64,000 bases of DNA from positions 1-64,000 of the forward strand of contig JAEWBS010000022.1 in NCBI GenBank assembly GCA_023391005.1, written 5' to 3'. Shown piece after piece: positions 25,954-35,069 of the stretch. The translations under genes were made by a program, and so were the position numbers. Positions within the stretch are counted from its first letter, which is position 1. Each line of letters starts with the position of its first letter. The DNA is from Bacillota bacterium. Lineage in GTDB: Bacteria > Bacillota > Clostridia > Oscillospirales > Ruminococcaceae. A model generated the notes under the pieces. That model saw nothing but the letters and a program-made list of their open reading frames with translations. It made no database searches and was not told where the DNA came from.

Positions 25954-26005
25954 CGATCCGTGCCACTTTAACGAAGGCGATACCTGTTAAAAACCCGTAA
26001 AGCCG

Positions 26006-27784
26006 CTATTTAATGTCGAGCAGCACGTAGAAGTCGGCATAATGGTTGGAGGATGAGAGATTGAGGCTGGCATTTTGCACCGTCACAGCCAGCCGTGCGC
26101 GGTCGTTTTCGGTTGAGAAGGTCGCCTGCTCGGCGGTCAGCGGCGACCGGTCATCGCCGTAGCCGCTGTAGCGCGAAAATATTTCGCCCGTGTCAAAGCG
26201 GATCAGCTCGTTGTTGTCGCTGTCGGCCAGACGCAGAACCGGGAAGAGGTCGCCGCTAACCTTGGTCAGCGTATAGCGCCTGCCTTCGCGCTCGATGGTG
26301 CAGATCGTCTCGCTGCCCGTCTGCCCTGAGCTGACTGAGGCACGGGCAAGCAGCGCATATCCGCCGATATCGATGGGGGCGTCGGGCGCTATAAACACGC
26401 TGATATACTGGTCGCCCTTACCGGGGGTACTATCGTACCGGCTAAAGCCGAATGCGCTTTCAAAATCGGCGTAGTAATCAAATTTCACCGGCAGCCATGA
26501 AAGCTTGTCGACAGCGTCCATCCGATACAGATAGTCCATCGACGAAACAATAGTTTCTTTATCGGCTTCGGACAGGTCGGCGGCCGGAATAAGCCGGTCA
26601 TTTTGCAGCATATCGTTTTGGGTCAGCACCGCTTCAAGGCGCTGGCGCTGGCTTGCTCGGCTGACGGTGAACGCATCGACCGGCGGCATGATGGACACAA
26701 TTGAAAACACCACAAGCAATGCGGCTGCGATACCGCTCTTTTTCACCGGTCCAATGCTCAAAAGCGCTCCGGCGCAGGCGGCAAAAATGCCGAATAAAAT
26801 CACAAAATAACGCGAGTGGGTCACACCGGTATCGCGCAGAATAAAGGTGGAGGCCACAAGCTGGAATAGCACGATCGGCACCAGCACCTTCGGGAAAATT
26901 TTGCAGAACCAGACTGCTATGCGGTTGGGGAGCCGGGCTGCGAGGAATAGAATTAATATAATCGTGATCGCGTATGAGATGAGCAACGGCTCGAGCAGGT
27001 TGTTGCGCCAAAAGTCGCCACCGATGTTTAGGGCGATATAGAGCACGAGGATGACCGTAAAAATCTCAGCCAGCGGAATGATGATATAAGCGATCAATGC
27101 CTCAAGAAATTTTGGGCAGTGGGTCGCGCGGGCGATCGCTTCCTCGCGCAAATAGGCGGCGGGGTTGTCGTCGGGCTCGAACCGGCCGGGGTAAACCGGG
27201 ATCAGCGACAGAAAAAACACCGGGGCGAGCAGCACAAACACCACATTGGCCGTATGCAGATAAGCGTCGGAGCCGATGGGGGCGATCAGCGTGTCAAACG
27301 CTGCTATAATCAGGCTGCACCCTATAAAAAAGACCCCCGCGTATAATAACGACTGGAACAACGCTTTAAAGACTGCCATAAAACTTTCGTTAAAGCTGAT
27401 GCGACTTTTGACAATGGGCGCCAGCATATAAGCGAACATCAGCGCAAACAGGATAACGCCGGTTCGCACATCGTTTTCCGTGCTGTAGGTTGGAGCGGAA
27501 CGGATCAGCAGATAATAGAGTCCCGCCAGCGCGGCGCCGAACGCTGCCAGCATCAGGCGGGCGGACGGCTTTTTAAAAAACCGCTCGTAAACCGCTTGCA
27601 GCACAGCGGATAATACCGCGCCCACGATGCAGGCCCGCCATGGTTTGCCGTAGGTTTTATTAGCGATTAACGCGTAAGTGTTTAGCGCGGTGGCCAGCAG
27701 CAAAAAGGCTGTTGTGGCGGGGTAACGCGTGACCGCCGCCGTGAGGCCGATCAGTTTATCAGACAGCTTTGAAAATCTGCTCAT
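26006..27784 (-). CDS. DUF4153 domain-containing membrane protein
   Basis: 592 residues. About ten to twelve transmembrane helices fill the first 370 residues, and the last ~220 form a soluble, probably extracytoplasmic domain (from about YRMDAVDKLSWLPV). The conserved DUF4153 region includes AYMLAPIVKSRISFNESF and FEALIAYIIIPLAEIFTV-like segments. Function unknown. ATG 27784 has AAGGAG seven bases ahead; the ATG at 27790 is too close to it. Confidence 0.85.
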   Translation of the reverse strand: MSRFSKLSDKLIGLTAAVTRYPATTAFLLLATALNTYALIANKTYGKPWRACIVGAVLSAVLQAVYERFFKKPSARLMLAAFGAALAGLYYLLIRSAPTYSTENDVRTGVILFALMFAYMLAPIVKSRISFNESFMAVFKALFQSLLYAGVFFIGCSLIIAAFDTLIAPIGSDAYLHTANVVFVLLAPVFFLSLIPVYPGRFEPDDNPAAYLREEAIARATHCPKFLEALIAYIIIPLAEIFTVILVLYIALNIGGDFWRNNLLEPLLISYAITIILILFLAARLPNRIAVWFCKIFPKVLVPIVLFQLVASTFILRDTGVTHSRYFVILFGIFAACAGALLSIGPVKKSGIAAALLVVFSIVSIMPPVDAFTVSRASQRQRLEAVLTQNDMLQNDRLIPAADLSEADKETIVSSMDYLYRMDAVDKLSWLPVKFDYYADFESAFGFSRYDSTPGKGDQYISVFIAPDAPIDIGGYALLARASVSSGQTGSETICTIEREGRRYTLTKVSGDLFPVLRLADSDNNELIRFDTGEIFSRYSGYGDDRSPLTAEQATFSTENDRARLAVTVQNASLNLSSSNHYADFYVLLDIK

Positions 27785-28105
27785 ATGCATTCTCCTTCAA
27801 TAGGGTTGGCGGGGTGTGGGCGATCTGTCGGTAGGGTTTATTTTACAGGCGCGGTGTCGTTAAACTAAAGGTGCGCAAAGGCTTGCGGATTTTTGCGGGG
27901 CATCTTATGTTTATTTAAACTTTACCATGTCATTTTGCCCGCAGTCAAGCCGATATACACCCGGCAACCCAACCGAGGCGTTCTGTGATTTTTTAAAGAT
28001 AGCCGCATTTTGGCACAAATAAGATGGGCGGACATAGCGCTTGCATATGCCGTGTCAAGGCATTCGGATTTTCTGTGCCGCAGCCCGATTTTTGCGCGGT
28101 TTCGC

Positions 28106-28134
28106 TTGACGGATGCCGCTGAAAAAGCTAAACT
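28106..28134 (+). promoter_or_regulatory. glyS promoter
   Basis: TTGACG (28106-28111), 17 bases, TAAACT (28129-28134). The leader is only about 30 bases, too short for a T-box. The rest of the 27785-28105 spacer shows nothing. Confidence 0.7.
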
Positions 28135-28170
28135 AAGGTGTAATGTCAATGAACACTTGGAGGAAGCGCA

Positions 28171-29553
28171 ATGCTAAACAGCGACAAAACGATGGAAAAG
28201 ATCGTAGCCCTCGCCAAGGGGCGCGGCTTTGTTTATTCCGGCTCTGAGATTTACGGCGGACTGGCAAACACCTGGGACTACGGCCCGTTGGGCGTTGAGC
28301 TTAAAAACAACGTCAAGCGCGCATGGTGGAAAAAGTTTGTGCAGCAATCGCCCTACAACGTCGGGCTCGACTCCGCCATTTTGATGAACCCGCAGGTATG
28401 GGTGGCGTCAGGGCATGTGGGCGGCTTTTCTGACCCGCTGATGGATTGCCGCGACTGCAAGACCCGCCACCGCGCCGACAAGCTGATCGAAGATCAGACC
28501 GGTACCTCGCCCGAGGGCTGGGAATTTGATCAAATGAAGGCCTTCGTCGTAGAAAAGGGCGTCAAATGCCCCGACTGCGGCAGCACCAATTTTACCGACA
28601 TCCGCTCTTTTAACCTGATGTTCAAAACGTTTCAGGGTGTGACCGAGGACGCGAAGAATCAGGTCTATCTGCGCCCCGAGACGGCGCAGGGCATCTTTGT
28701 CAATTTTGCGAATATCCAGCGTACCACCCGCCGCAAAATGCCGTTTGGCGTCTGTCAGATCGGCAAAAGCTTCAGAAATGAGATCACGCCCGGCAACTTC
28801 ATCTTCAGAACCCGCGAGTTCGAGCAGATGGAGCTGGAGTTTTTCTGCAAGCCCGGCACCGACCTCGAGTGGTTTGCCTACTGGCGCAAGTTCTGCCACG
28901 ACTGGCTCTTGAACCTTGGCATGCAGAATCAAAACCTGCGGCTGCGCGACCACGGGCCGGAGGAGCTGTCGTTTTACTCCAAGGCGACCACCGACTTTGA
29001 GTTTTTGTTCCCGTTTGGCTGGGGCGAGCTGTGGGGCATTGCCGACCGCACCGACTACGACCTGACCCAGCACCAGAACACCTCTGGCAAGGCGCTTGAT
29101 TATTTTGATCAAGAGTCTAACGAGCATTATCTGCCCTATGTCATCGAGCCGTCGCTCGGCGCCGACCGCGTTGTGCTGGCGTTTTTGTGCGATGCCTACG
29201 ACGAAGAGGTCATTGACGCCGAGAAGAACGACACCCGCGTCGTGCTGCGGCTGCACCCCGCGCTGGCGCCCTATAAGGCCTGCGTGCTGCCGCTTTCTAA
29301 AAAGCTGTCTGAAAAGGCGCTGGCACTCTTTAATAGCCTGTCGGAAGATTATATGGTCGACTTTGACGACGCCGGATCGATCGGCAAGCGTTATCGCCGT
29401 CAGGATGAGATCGGCACGCCGCTGTGCATCACCTACGACTTTGAGTCTGAGACCGACGGCGCGGTGACCATCCGCGACCGCGATACCATGGAGCAGATCC
29501 GTCTGCCCATCTCCGAGGTTGCGGCTTATATCAAGGGCAAGCTGGCTTTTTAA
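28171..29553 (+). CDS. glyS: glycyl-tRNA synthetase, alpha2 type
   Basis: 460 residues, single-chain dimeric GlyRS as in archaea, eukaryotes and many Firmicutes, not the alpha2beta2 type. Class II motifs: GKSFRNEITPGNFIFRTREF (motif 2) and GADRVVLAFL (motif 3). SGSEIYGGLANTWDYGPLGVE is the N-terminal signature. A zinc-ribbon-like insert has CRDC and CPDC. The C-terminal anticodon-binding domain begins near VVLRLHPALAPYKACVLPL. GGAGGAAG precedes the ATG. Confidence 0.95.
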   Translation: MLNSDKTMEKIVALAKGRGFVYSGSEIYGGLANTWDYGPLGVELKNNVKRAWWKKFVQQSPYNVGLDSAILMNPQVWVASGHVGGFSDPLMDCRDCKTRHRADKLIEDQTGTSPEGWEFDQMKAFVVEKGVKCPDCGSTNFTDIRSFNLMFKTFQGVTEDAKNQVYLRPETAQGIFVNFANIQRTTRRKMPFGVCQIGKSFRNEITPGNFIFRTREFEQMELEFFCKPGTDLEWFAYWRKFCHDWLLNLGMQNQNLRLRDHGPEELSFYSKATTDFEFLFPFGWGELWGIADRTDYDLTQHQNTSGKALDYFDQESNEHYLPYVIEPSLGADRVVLAFLCDAYDEEVIDAEKNDTRVVLRLHPALAPYKACVLPLSKKLSEKALALFNSLSEDYMVDFDDAGSIGKRYRRQDEIGTPLCITYDFESETDGAVTIRDRDTMEQIRLPISEVAAYIKGKLAF

Positions 29554-29901
29554 CTAAACATTTGATTGTCGGGCCGTTTAAAACCGGCCCAATAGCAGGC
29601 AAAACAACGGGGGAATCGCGCAAAAAGGGATTGTGTAAGCGTTGGTGGGCGTTTTATCGGCCCGGTGCGAGACATCCCGCTGCCGCGAGCCCTCGTTTTG
29701 CGTTTGTGCCGTGCGAAAAGAACGCGCCGCCAACCCGCCTAGAAAGCGCCGCAGAAGCTGTAAGAAATTCTCGGTGTTCCAGATGGCAGATTCAGACCCG
29801 CGGCGCCTGTACCCAAGGCCAACAACGCGGCAGGATATGAAATGGCCGTAGGCCGTTCCTGCCTTTGTGCGATAGACGATATATTTAAAAGGGGTGCTGT
29901 G
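29554..29901. other. intergenic region between glyS and alr
   Basis: It holds a hairpin GGGCCG-N8-CGGCCC (29571-29590) right behind glyS, without a T run, which may slow or end transcription. Otherwise no gene, RNA family or clear promoter was seen. Open frames here lack ribosome-binding sites and homology. Confidence 0.5.
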
Positions 29902-31071
29902 ATGCAACAAGCTATGATTACCCGCCGTGCGTGGTTGGAGATTAATCTGGACCGCCTGCACGATAATTTGGCGCAGCTGCGGGCGCATCTTGCGCCCGGG
30001 TGCGAGATTTCGGCGGTGGTCAAGGCCAATGCCTACGGTCAGGGCGCCGTGCCGATCGCGCGCTATCTTGAGCAGCACGAGGGCATCACCCGGTTTTGCG
30101 TGGCCTGCTTCTCAGAGGCGGTTGCGCTGCGCGAGGGGGGCGTCACCGGCGAAATTCTGGTGCTCGCCTATACCGCGCCTGAGTTGACGGGGGGGCTTTT
30201 GAAGCACGATCTGACCCAGTCGGTGGCGTCGCTGGAATATGCCAGAGCCATCGACGCGCAGGCGCGGGCGGCGGGTGGCGTCGTCAAAATGCATATTAAG
30301 CTCGACACCGGTATGACCCGGACCGGCTTTGACTGCAAAACCCCTGAGGATATCGAACAGGCCGCGGGCGTTTACCGGATGCAAAATCTGACCGCCACCG
30401 GCACCTTCAGCCATTTTTCTTCGGCGGATGATGGCAGCGCGGGCGCGGACGACTACTGCCACTTGCAGATCGCGCGCTTTAATGCGGCGGTATCCATGCT
30501 CAAGGCGCAGGGCTGTGCGCTTGGCACGCTGCACATGTGCAACACCGGCGGCACTCAAAAATATCCACAGGCGCATTTTGACATGGTACGCTGCGGCGCC
30601 GAGCTGTCGGGTTATAACACCGCCGCACATATTCCGCCGTGGGAACTGAAAATGATGACGGCGCTGAAAACCACGGTTATCTCGCTGCGCGATATTGAGA
30701 CCGAAACGCCGGTCAGCTACAGCCGGACCTTTAAGGCCGAAAAGCCACTTCGGGTCGCGGTGCTCTCAATCGGCTATGCCGACGGTTACCCGCGCAGCCT
30801 CTCGCGCGTGGGGCGGGTCATCCTGCACGGTAAATGGGCGCGGCAGCTCGGCAACGTTTGCATGGATCAGATGGTTGTCGATGTGACCGATATCCCTGAG
30901 GTGCAGCTCGGAGACGCCGCGACCATCATCGGCGAGGATGGCGGCCTAATCCAGACCGCCGACGATCTTGGCGCGCAGAGCGGCTCGTGTATGCATGAGG
31001 TGCTGTCACGGCTGGGCGAACGCCTACAACGGCTGTATTACCGCAACGGCGCGCTTGAGACGGTGCTGTGA
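29902..31071 (+). CDS. alr: alanine racemase
   Basis: 389 residues, fold III PLP racemase supplying D-alanine for peptidoglycan (and, in spore formers, sometimes spore germination control). The PLP lysine is in AVVKANAYGQG (Lys41), the catalytic tyrosine in SIGYADGYPR, and NVCMDQMVVDV is the second signature. ATG 29902 follows AAAAGGGG; the frame opens at 29842 but has no homology there. Serine racemase activity is possible in this family. Confidence 0.92.
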   Translation: MQQAMITRRAWLEINLDRLHDNLAQLRAHLAPGCEISAVVKANAYGQGAVPIARYLEQHEGITRFCVACFSEAVALREGGVTGEILVLAYTAPELTGGLLKHDLTQSVASLEYARAIDAQARAAGGVVKMHIKLDTGMTRTGFDCKTPEDIEQAAGVYRMQNLTATGTFSHFSSADDGSAGADDYCHLQIARFNAAVSMLKAQGCALGTLHMCNTGGTQKYPQAHFDMVRCGAELSGYNTAAHIPPWELKMMTALKTTVISLRDIETETPVSYSRTFKAEKPLRVAVLSIGYADGYPRSLSRVGRVILHGKWARQLGNVCMDQMVVDVTDIPEVQLGDAATIIGEDGGLIQTADDLGAQSGSCMHEVLSRLGERLQRLYYRNGALETVL

Positions 31072-31163
31072 TTGGGCGCGGCTTTGCGCATAATTTTTAG
31101 CAGACACGGCCTCAGTTTAAATTGCGCCTCAAGCGGCATTGGGGAACGCCTTGCGGCAGCTAA

Positions 31164-31193
31164 GCTAAAACAGTCCATCGGGCTGTTTTTAGC
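31164..31193 (+). terminator. alr terminator
   Basis: AAAACAG-TCC (31167-31176) pairs with GGG-CTGTTTT around ATC, followed by further T, about 95 bases after the stop. The rest of 31072-31322 shows no gene. Confidence 0.65.
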
Positions 31194-31322
31194 CCCTCTC
31201 CCGCGCTTTTTTAGGATAAAGCACGTGCGGGACGCGGCCCAGCGCCCTGCAACTTTAAAAAAGATTAACCAAAACAGTTTTCCTAAAATTCTTTTAGAGC
31301 TATTCGTTTTTTGATAAGCTGA

Positions 31323-31383
31323 AATAAAGGGCCGCGGCCATATCCTCTAAATATTTGAGAGGATATGGCCGCAGCCCTTTATT
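31323..31383. terminator. large bidirectional terminator
   Basis: AATAAAGGGC...GCGGCCATATCCTCT pairs with AGAGGATATGGCCGC...GCCCTTTATT. The stem of more than 20 bp has one mismatch and A/T runs on both sides. It lies between converging alr and the cysteine desulfidase gene. Confidence 0.85.
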
Positions 31384-31434
31384 GATCAGAGGTTTAGAAG
31401 AATGCTGTTGTTAAACGCTTAAAACGGCAAGATA

Positions 31435-32721
31435 TTACGCGCCCTCGAGCATGATGTTGAGAATTTCGACGTCGGTGCTCTTCATACCCGACTTTGCCAT
31501 ACGGCCGACGCTCTTGATCGTCTCCTCGGCGTCTTTTTTGACGATGCCCTCGCCGGGCTGGAATACCCGCCCGAGCTTGGCAAGCTCAAGCGCGTTGAGC
31601 GCCATTTCCACCGCGATCGCAATCTTAGCCGCGCAGGAGGGCTTGGCGCCGTCGCAGACCACACCGCCCGAGGTGGCGATGCTGTTGACAATCGTGTCAC
31701 AGATGACCTGATAGGGTTCACCGCTCATCCAAGCGATGCCGCAGGCAGCGCCCGTCGCGGCTGAGACCGCGCCGCAATAGGCCGAAAGGCTGCCGATGTA
31801 TTTTTTCTGATGCACGCTGATCAGATTTGAGACCACCAGCGCACGGATCAGCTTTTCGCGTTCAACCCCCAGCGCCTGCGCATACACGACGACCGGCATC
31901 GTAACGGTGATGCCCTGATTGCCCGACCCGGAGTTAATAACGGCGGGCAGCGTGCAGCCGCTCATGCGGGCGTCGCTGCCCGCCGCGGCGGCGGCGCGGG
32001 CGCGCACCTGTAGGCTGTCGCCACAGGCGGCGAGCAGCGTCGCGCCCATCTGCACGCCCCACGGGTTGGTCAACCCCTCCCGCGAGAGCGCACTGTTGCA
32101 GGCAATTTGGCGTTCAATCGTTTCGGTCACATCCTCAAGCTTGGCTGACTCAGCAAATCTCAGAATACTCTCAATACTCAGCAGGGCCGGGTCACCTGCC
32201 GCGTTCTGCGTGGGCTGATCAACCGATGTGGCGGCGGTATCGAGCAACACCTCGCCGTCCTTTTCGATATACGTGATGTTGGTGTGGTAGTCGCGCATCA
32301 CAACTTCGGCGCTGTGGCCGTTGTCGGTTTCTAAAAGCACGCGAATGTAAAGGTTTTCAACATCCTCAACCAGCCGGCAGGTACAAAAGCCCTGAGCAAT
32401 CAGCGCTTTGGTTTTTTCAATATCGGCGTCGGTAATATCCTCGAGCACCTCGAGCTGGCGTGCAGCGTCTCCGCCGACCAACCCCAAAACCGCGGCGACG
32501 TCCAAGCCCTTTAGGCCGTTGGAATTGGGCACGACAACGCCGTTGACGTTTTTAATAATATTGCCGCTGCAATCAACGGTCATGCGGTTGGGCTCGGCAC
32601 CCAGAACTGCCTTGGCCTTGGCGGCAGCATAGGCGGCGGCAATCGGCTCGGTGCAGCCGAGCGCCAGCTGAAGATTGTTTTTTAGCACCGACAGGTGATT
32701 TGCATAAAGGGCCTGATTCAT
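31435..32721 (-). CDS. cyuA: UPF0597 family L-cysteine desulfidase
   Basis: 428 residues of the YhaM/CyuA family. These Fe-S enzymes break L-cysteine into pyruvate, ammonia and sulfide, and some members act on serine. Family segments: ALGCTEPIAAAYAAAKA, GNIIKNVNGVVVPNS, SGCTLPAVINSGSGNQGI, and the Cys-bearing AYCGAVSAATGAACGIAW and GGVVCDGAKPSCAAK that should hold the cluster. ATG 32721 has AAGGAGG ahead; the frame opens 39 bases earlier. Divergent from a LysR gene that is the likely regulator. No cysteine transporter is next to it. Confidence 0.88.
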   Translation of the reverse strand: MNQALYANHLSVLKNNLQLALGCTEPIAAAYAAAKAKAVLGAEPNRMTVDCSGNIIKNVNGVVVPNSNGLKGLDVAAVLGLVGGDAARQLEVLEDITDADIEKTKALIAQGFCTCRLVEDVENLYIRVLLETDNGHSAEVVMRDYHTNITYIEKDGEVLLDTAATSVDQPTQNAAGDPALLSIESILRFAESAKLEDVTETIERQIACNSALSREGLTNPWGVQMGATLLAACGDSLQVRARAAAAAGSDARMSGCTLPAVINSGSGNQGITVTMPVVVYAQALGVEREKLIRALVVSNLISVHQKKYIGSLSAYCGAVSAATGAACGIAWMSGEPYQVICDTIVNSIATSGGVVCDGAKPSCAAKIAIAVEMALNALELAKLGRVFQPGEGIVKKDAEETIKSVGRMAKSGMKSTDVEILNIMLEGA

Positions 32722-32838
32722 CGGTTTTTCCTCCTTATACCAGACGGATGGCATTTGCAATGATCGAAATTAAATGGTAATATGGCTCTTAACACAGCTA
32801 TGCCCTCAAATAAAACGCACGGAAAGGGCGGGAGACAT

Positions 32839-33768
32839 ATGAATTTTTTAAATCTGCGTTACTTTGTCATGGTGGCCGAAGAGCTCAATTTTTCTCGGGC
32901 GGCGAGACGCCTGTTTATATCACAGCAATCGCTGAGCAACCATATCAAGAAGCTTGAGGAAGAGCACGGCGTGCTTTTGTTCCAGCGCGACCACCACATC
33001 ACGCTGACCGAGGCGGGGCACAGCCTTTATCGCAACGCAAAAGAAATTCTCGAGATGCAGAACAAGGCCGAAAAAGAGCTGCTTGATATCAAGGATTTCA
33101 GACAGGGGAGAATCTCGCTGGGCATTGCGCCCTCGCGCGGGCTTGTGATGCTGCCGCCGCTGCTCACCGAATATCACCGCAAGTTCCCGCAGGTGCGCAT
33201 CCGGGTCTACGAAGGCGACAATACCCAGATTCAGGAGCAGCTGCTCGGCGGAAAGATTGACCTTGCGATCGGCTTTGAATCGCGCGACGACGCGATTGAA
33301 TCGGATATCCTGTTTCACGAGCAACAGTACATCGTGGTGCCCAAGACGATTTTTAAAACCTACTTTACGCCCGAGCAGCAGACCCAAATGCTTGAAAGCC
33401 AAAAGGTGCCGCTAACGCTGTTTGAGCAATGTCCCTTTGTGGCGGCCAACAGCAGTTCATGGACCGACCAAATTTTTAGAAAAATGCTTGAAAAATACGG
33501 CGTTTCGCCCAATGTGATCGTGCGTACCTACAATACGTTTACAATGCTGGCGCTGTGCCGCTCGGGGCTTGGCGTTTCGATCTGTTCCAAAACCTTCTTG
33601 TGGGATGACCTCAAAAAAAGCCGCAGGTCGGACCGAGAGCTTTATTGTTTTTTGCCTGACGATGAGCTGGCCGCAAACAAAATTGTTATCAGCACCAAAA
33701 AGGGCAACTACCGCACCCGCGCCGTCAAGGAGCTCATCAAGGTTGCCAAGGATATTTTTACAGAATAG
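32839..33768 (+). CDS. LysR-type transcriptional regulator
   Basis: 309 residues. N-terminal DNA-binding domain NLRYFVMVAEELNFSRAARRLFISQQSLSNHIKKLE, then the effector domain (ISLGIAPSRGLVMLPPLL, KIDLAIGFESRDD). ATG 32839 has GGGCGGGAG ahead; the frame extends upstream to 32782 without homology. It is divergent from the desulfidase gene (117-base gap), the classical arrangement for a LysR activator and its target. The effector may be cysteine or a related compound (inference). The converging gene starts 13 bases after its stop. Confidence 0.88.
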   Translation: MNFLNLRYFVMVAEELNFSRAARRLFISQQSLSNHIKKLEEEHGVLLFQRDHHITLTEAGHSLYRNAKEILEMQNKAEKELLDIKDFRQGRISLGIAPSRGLVMLPPLLTEYHRKFPQVRIRVYEGDNTQIQEQLLGGKIDLAIGFESRDDAIESDILFHEQQYIVVPKTIFKTYFTPEQQTQMLESQKVPLTLFEQCPFVAANSSSWTDQIFRKMLEKYGVSPNVIVRTYNTFTMLALCRSGLGVSICSKTFLWDDLKKSRRSDRELYCFLPDDELAANKIVISTKKGNYRTRAVKELIKVAKDIFTE

Positions 33769-33781
33769 CGGCGGCCCCGGC

Positions 33782-34783
33782 TTAGAGCCGGGCGCGGCCC
33801 TCGACAAAATCCTTGGCCTCGCGGATATAGGCCAGCATTGCGTCGTTGAGCGGATAGCGAATTACGCAGCCGGGCGTCAGAATCAGTCCGCGGCCGCCGG
33901 TCAACCGGTGGGCCGCGTAGATCTGGTGGCGGATTGCGTTGCGGTTGCAGTTGGTAATGTCGGTGCGGTTTAGGCCGCCCATCAGGCATTTGCCGGTCAA
34001 CTGTTGGGCCTCGTCGATGGCGGGCAGCGTTTCCCACGCGTGCCAGTTGAAGATATTGACCGGGTAATCGCTCAAAAGCTCGAACATAATGTTGGAACCG
34101 TGCGCGTGCATGGTGTTCATCCAGCCATTTTTAGCGGCCTCGAGCACCTGTAAATCGTAGGTTTTGCCATACTCGAGATATAATTCAGGTTCCATAACGT
34201 CGTAAGAGCTCATCTGAGAAGCAAAAAAGATGCCGTCGGCCCCAAGGCTGATGGCTTCTTTTGCGACATTAGCGGTCGTTTCAGTAATGACGTCTAGCGC
34301 GCGCTTGACCTTGTCGCCGTGGCCCTGTCGGATATGCTCCAAAACCTTTTTGCCGCACAGCTTGTCGGCAATGGTAATGGGTGAAAAAGACGTAAAGACC
34401 ACCGGCACATGCTCGGCCTTGACCTTGTCGAGCAGCTGTTTTAAGCTATCCAGCTCGCGGGCCAGACTGCCCTCTGAGACCGGGCAGACCGCCAGCTTGT
34501 CCCAATCTTCGGGAGACTGCACCGGCGTTGAGACAATTTTGGCTACGCCGCCCTGCGCGATCTCCGAATAGTCGATTTTACAGCCAAAATCTTCGATCGG
34601 ATACATGCCGTTGTTCATCGTTTTAATAAAATCCAGATCATAAGCCTTGTAGAACTGATAGGTAGCCTCGGCCAGACGGGTGGCGTCCAGATCAATTCCG
34701 GGCAGGTGACTCCAGAAAGAGTAGGGCAAACGGTCGGTTTTTTGCAGGTTGGCCGCAGCGTAAATGCGTTCGCGCTTGTTCAT
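33782..34783 (-). CDS. uroporphyrinogen decarboxylase-like methyltransferase family protein
   Basis: 333 residues with the UroD/MtaA-type barrel (TDRLPYSFWSH near the start, LGADGIFFASQ, NTMHAHGSNIMFEL, CLMGGLNRTDI, GLILTPGCVIRYPLND). True heme-pathway UroD would have conserved N-terminal FMRQAGR, which is absent. So this belongs to the related group that moves methyl groups to or from corrinoids, or whose function is unknown. It lies divergent from the tricarboxylate-type transporter operon, which may bring its substrate (inference). AAAGGATG precedes the ATG. Confidence 0.8.
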   Translation of the reverse strand: MNKRERIYAAANLQKTDRLPYSFWSHLPGIDLDATRLAEATYQFYKAYDLDFIKTMNNGMYPIEDFGCKIDYSEIAQGGVAKIVSTPVQSPEDWDKLAVCPVSEGSLARELDSLKQLLDKVKAEHVPVVFTSFSPITIADKLCGKKVLEHIRQGHGDKVKRALDVITETTANVAKEAISLGADGIFFASQMSSYDVMEPELYLEYGKTYDLQVLEAAKNGWMNTMHAHGSNIMFELLSDYPVNIFNWHAWETLPAIDEAQQLTGKCLMGGLNRTDITNCNRNAIRHQIYAAHRLTGGRGLILTPGCVIRYPLNDAMLAYIREAKDFVEGRARL

Positions 34784-34972
34784 TGTGCTTCATCCTTTAT
34801 CAAACTACTTGGGCAACTTTCTTTATGCAACGTACACGGGTAGTATAAAAAGGATAAAGCACTGCTGTCCAACAGGAATTTAATGAATAATAACAACCGA
34901 TATATTGTTATGTTGTTCTCGAGACGATGTTGTTACAGCCTTTTGACTGTCGGATGACATTCAAAAAAATGT

Positions 34973-35002
34973 TTGTAAAATAATTCGTAATATCGTTATA
35001 AT
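34973..35002 (+). promoter_or_regulatory. promoter of the TctCBA operon
   Basis: TTGTAA (34973-34978), 18 bases, TATAAT (34997-35002). Upstream, AATAACA/TGTTATTGTT-like repeats at about 34888-34936 look like a regulator site between the divergent UroD-like and TctC genes. Confidence 0.6.
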
Positions 35003-35069
35003 AAACGCAAAGTCCACCCCAAGCGTTTCTTGGAAAAAATATAACTTTGTGTAAATGGGAGTGCGGAAA

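Noticed and set aside
25790..25990. Small plus-strand open frame (66 codons)
   Set aside because: It overlaps the DUF4153 terminator, has no Shine-Dalgarno site and no recognisable domain.
28135..28170. Possible T-box before glyS
   Set aside because: The mapped promoter leaves a leader of only about 30 bases; no specifier stem or antiterminator could fit.
33782..34783. Heme-pathway HemE
   Set aside because: The conserved N-terminal FMRQAGR of uroporphyrinogen decarboxylase is missing and no heme genes are near.
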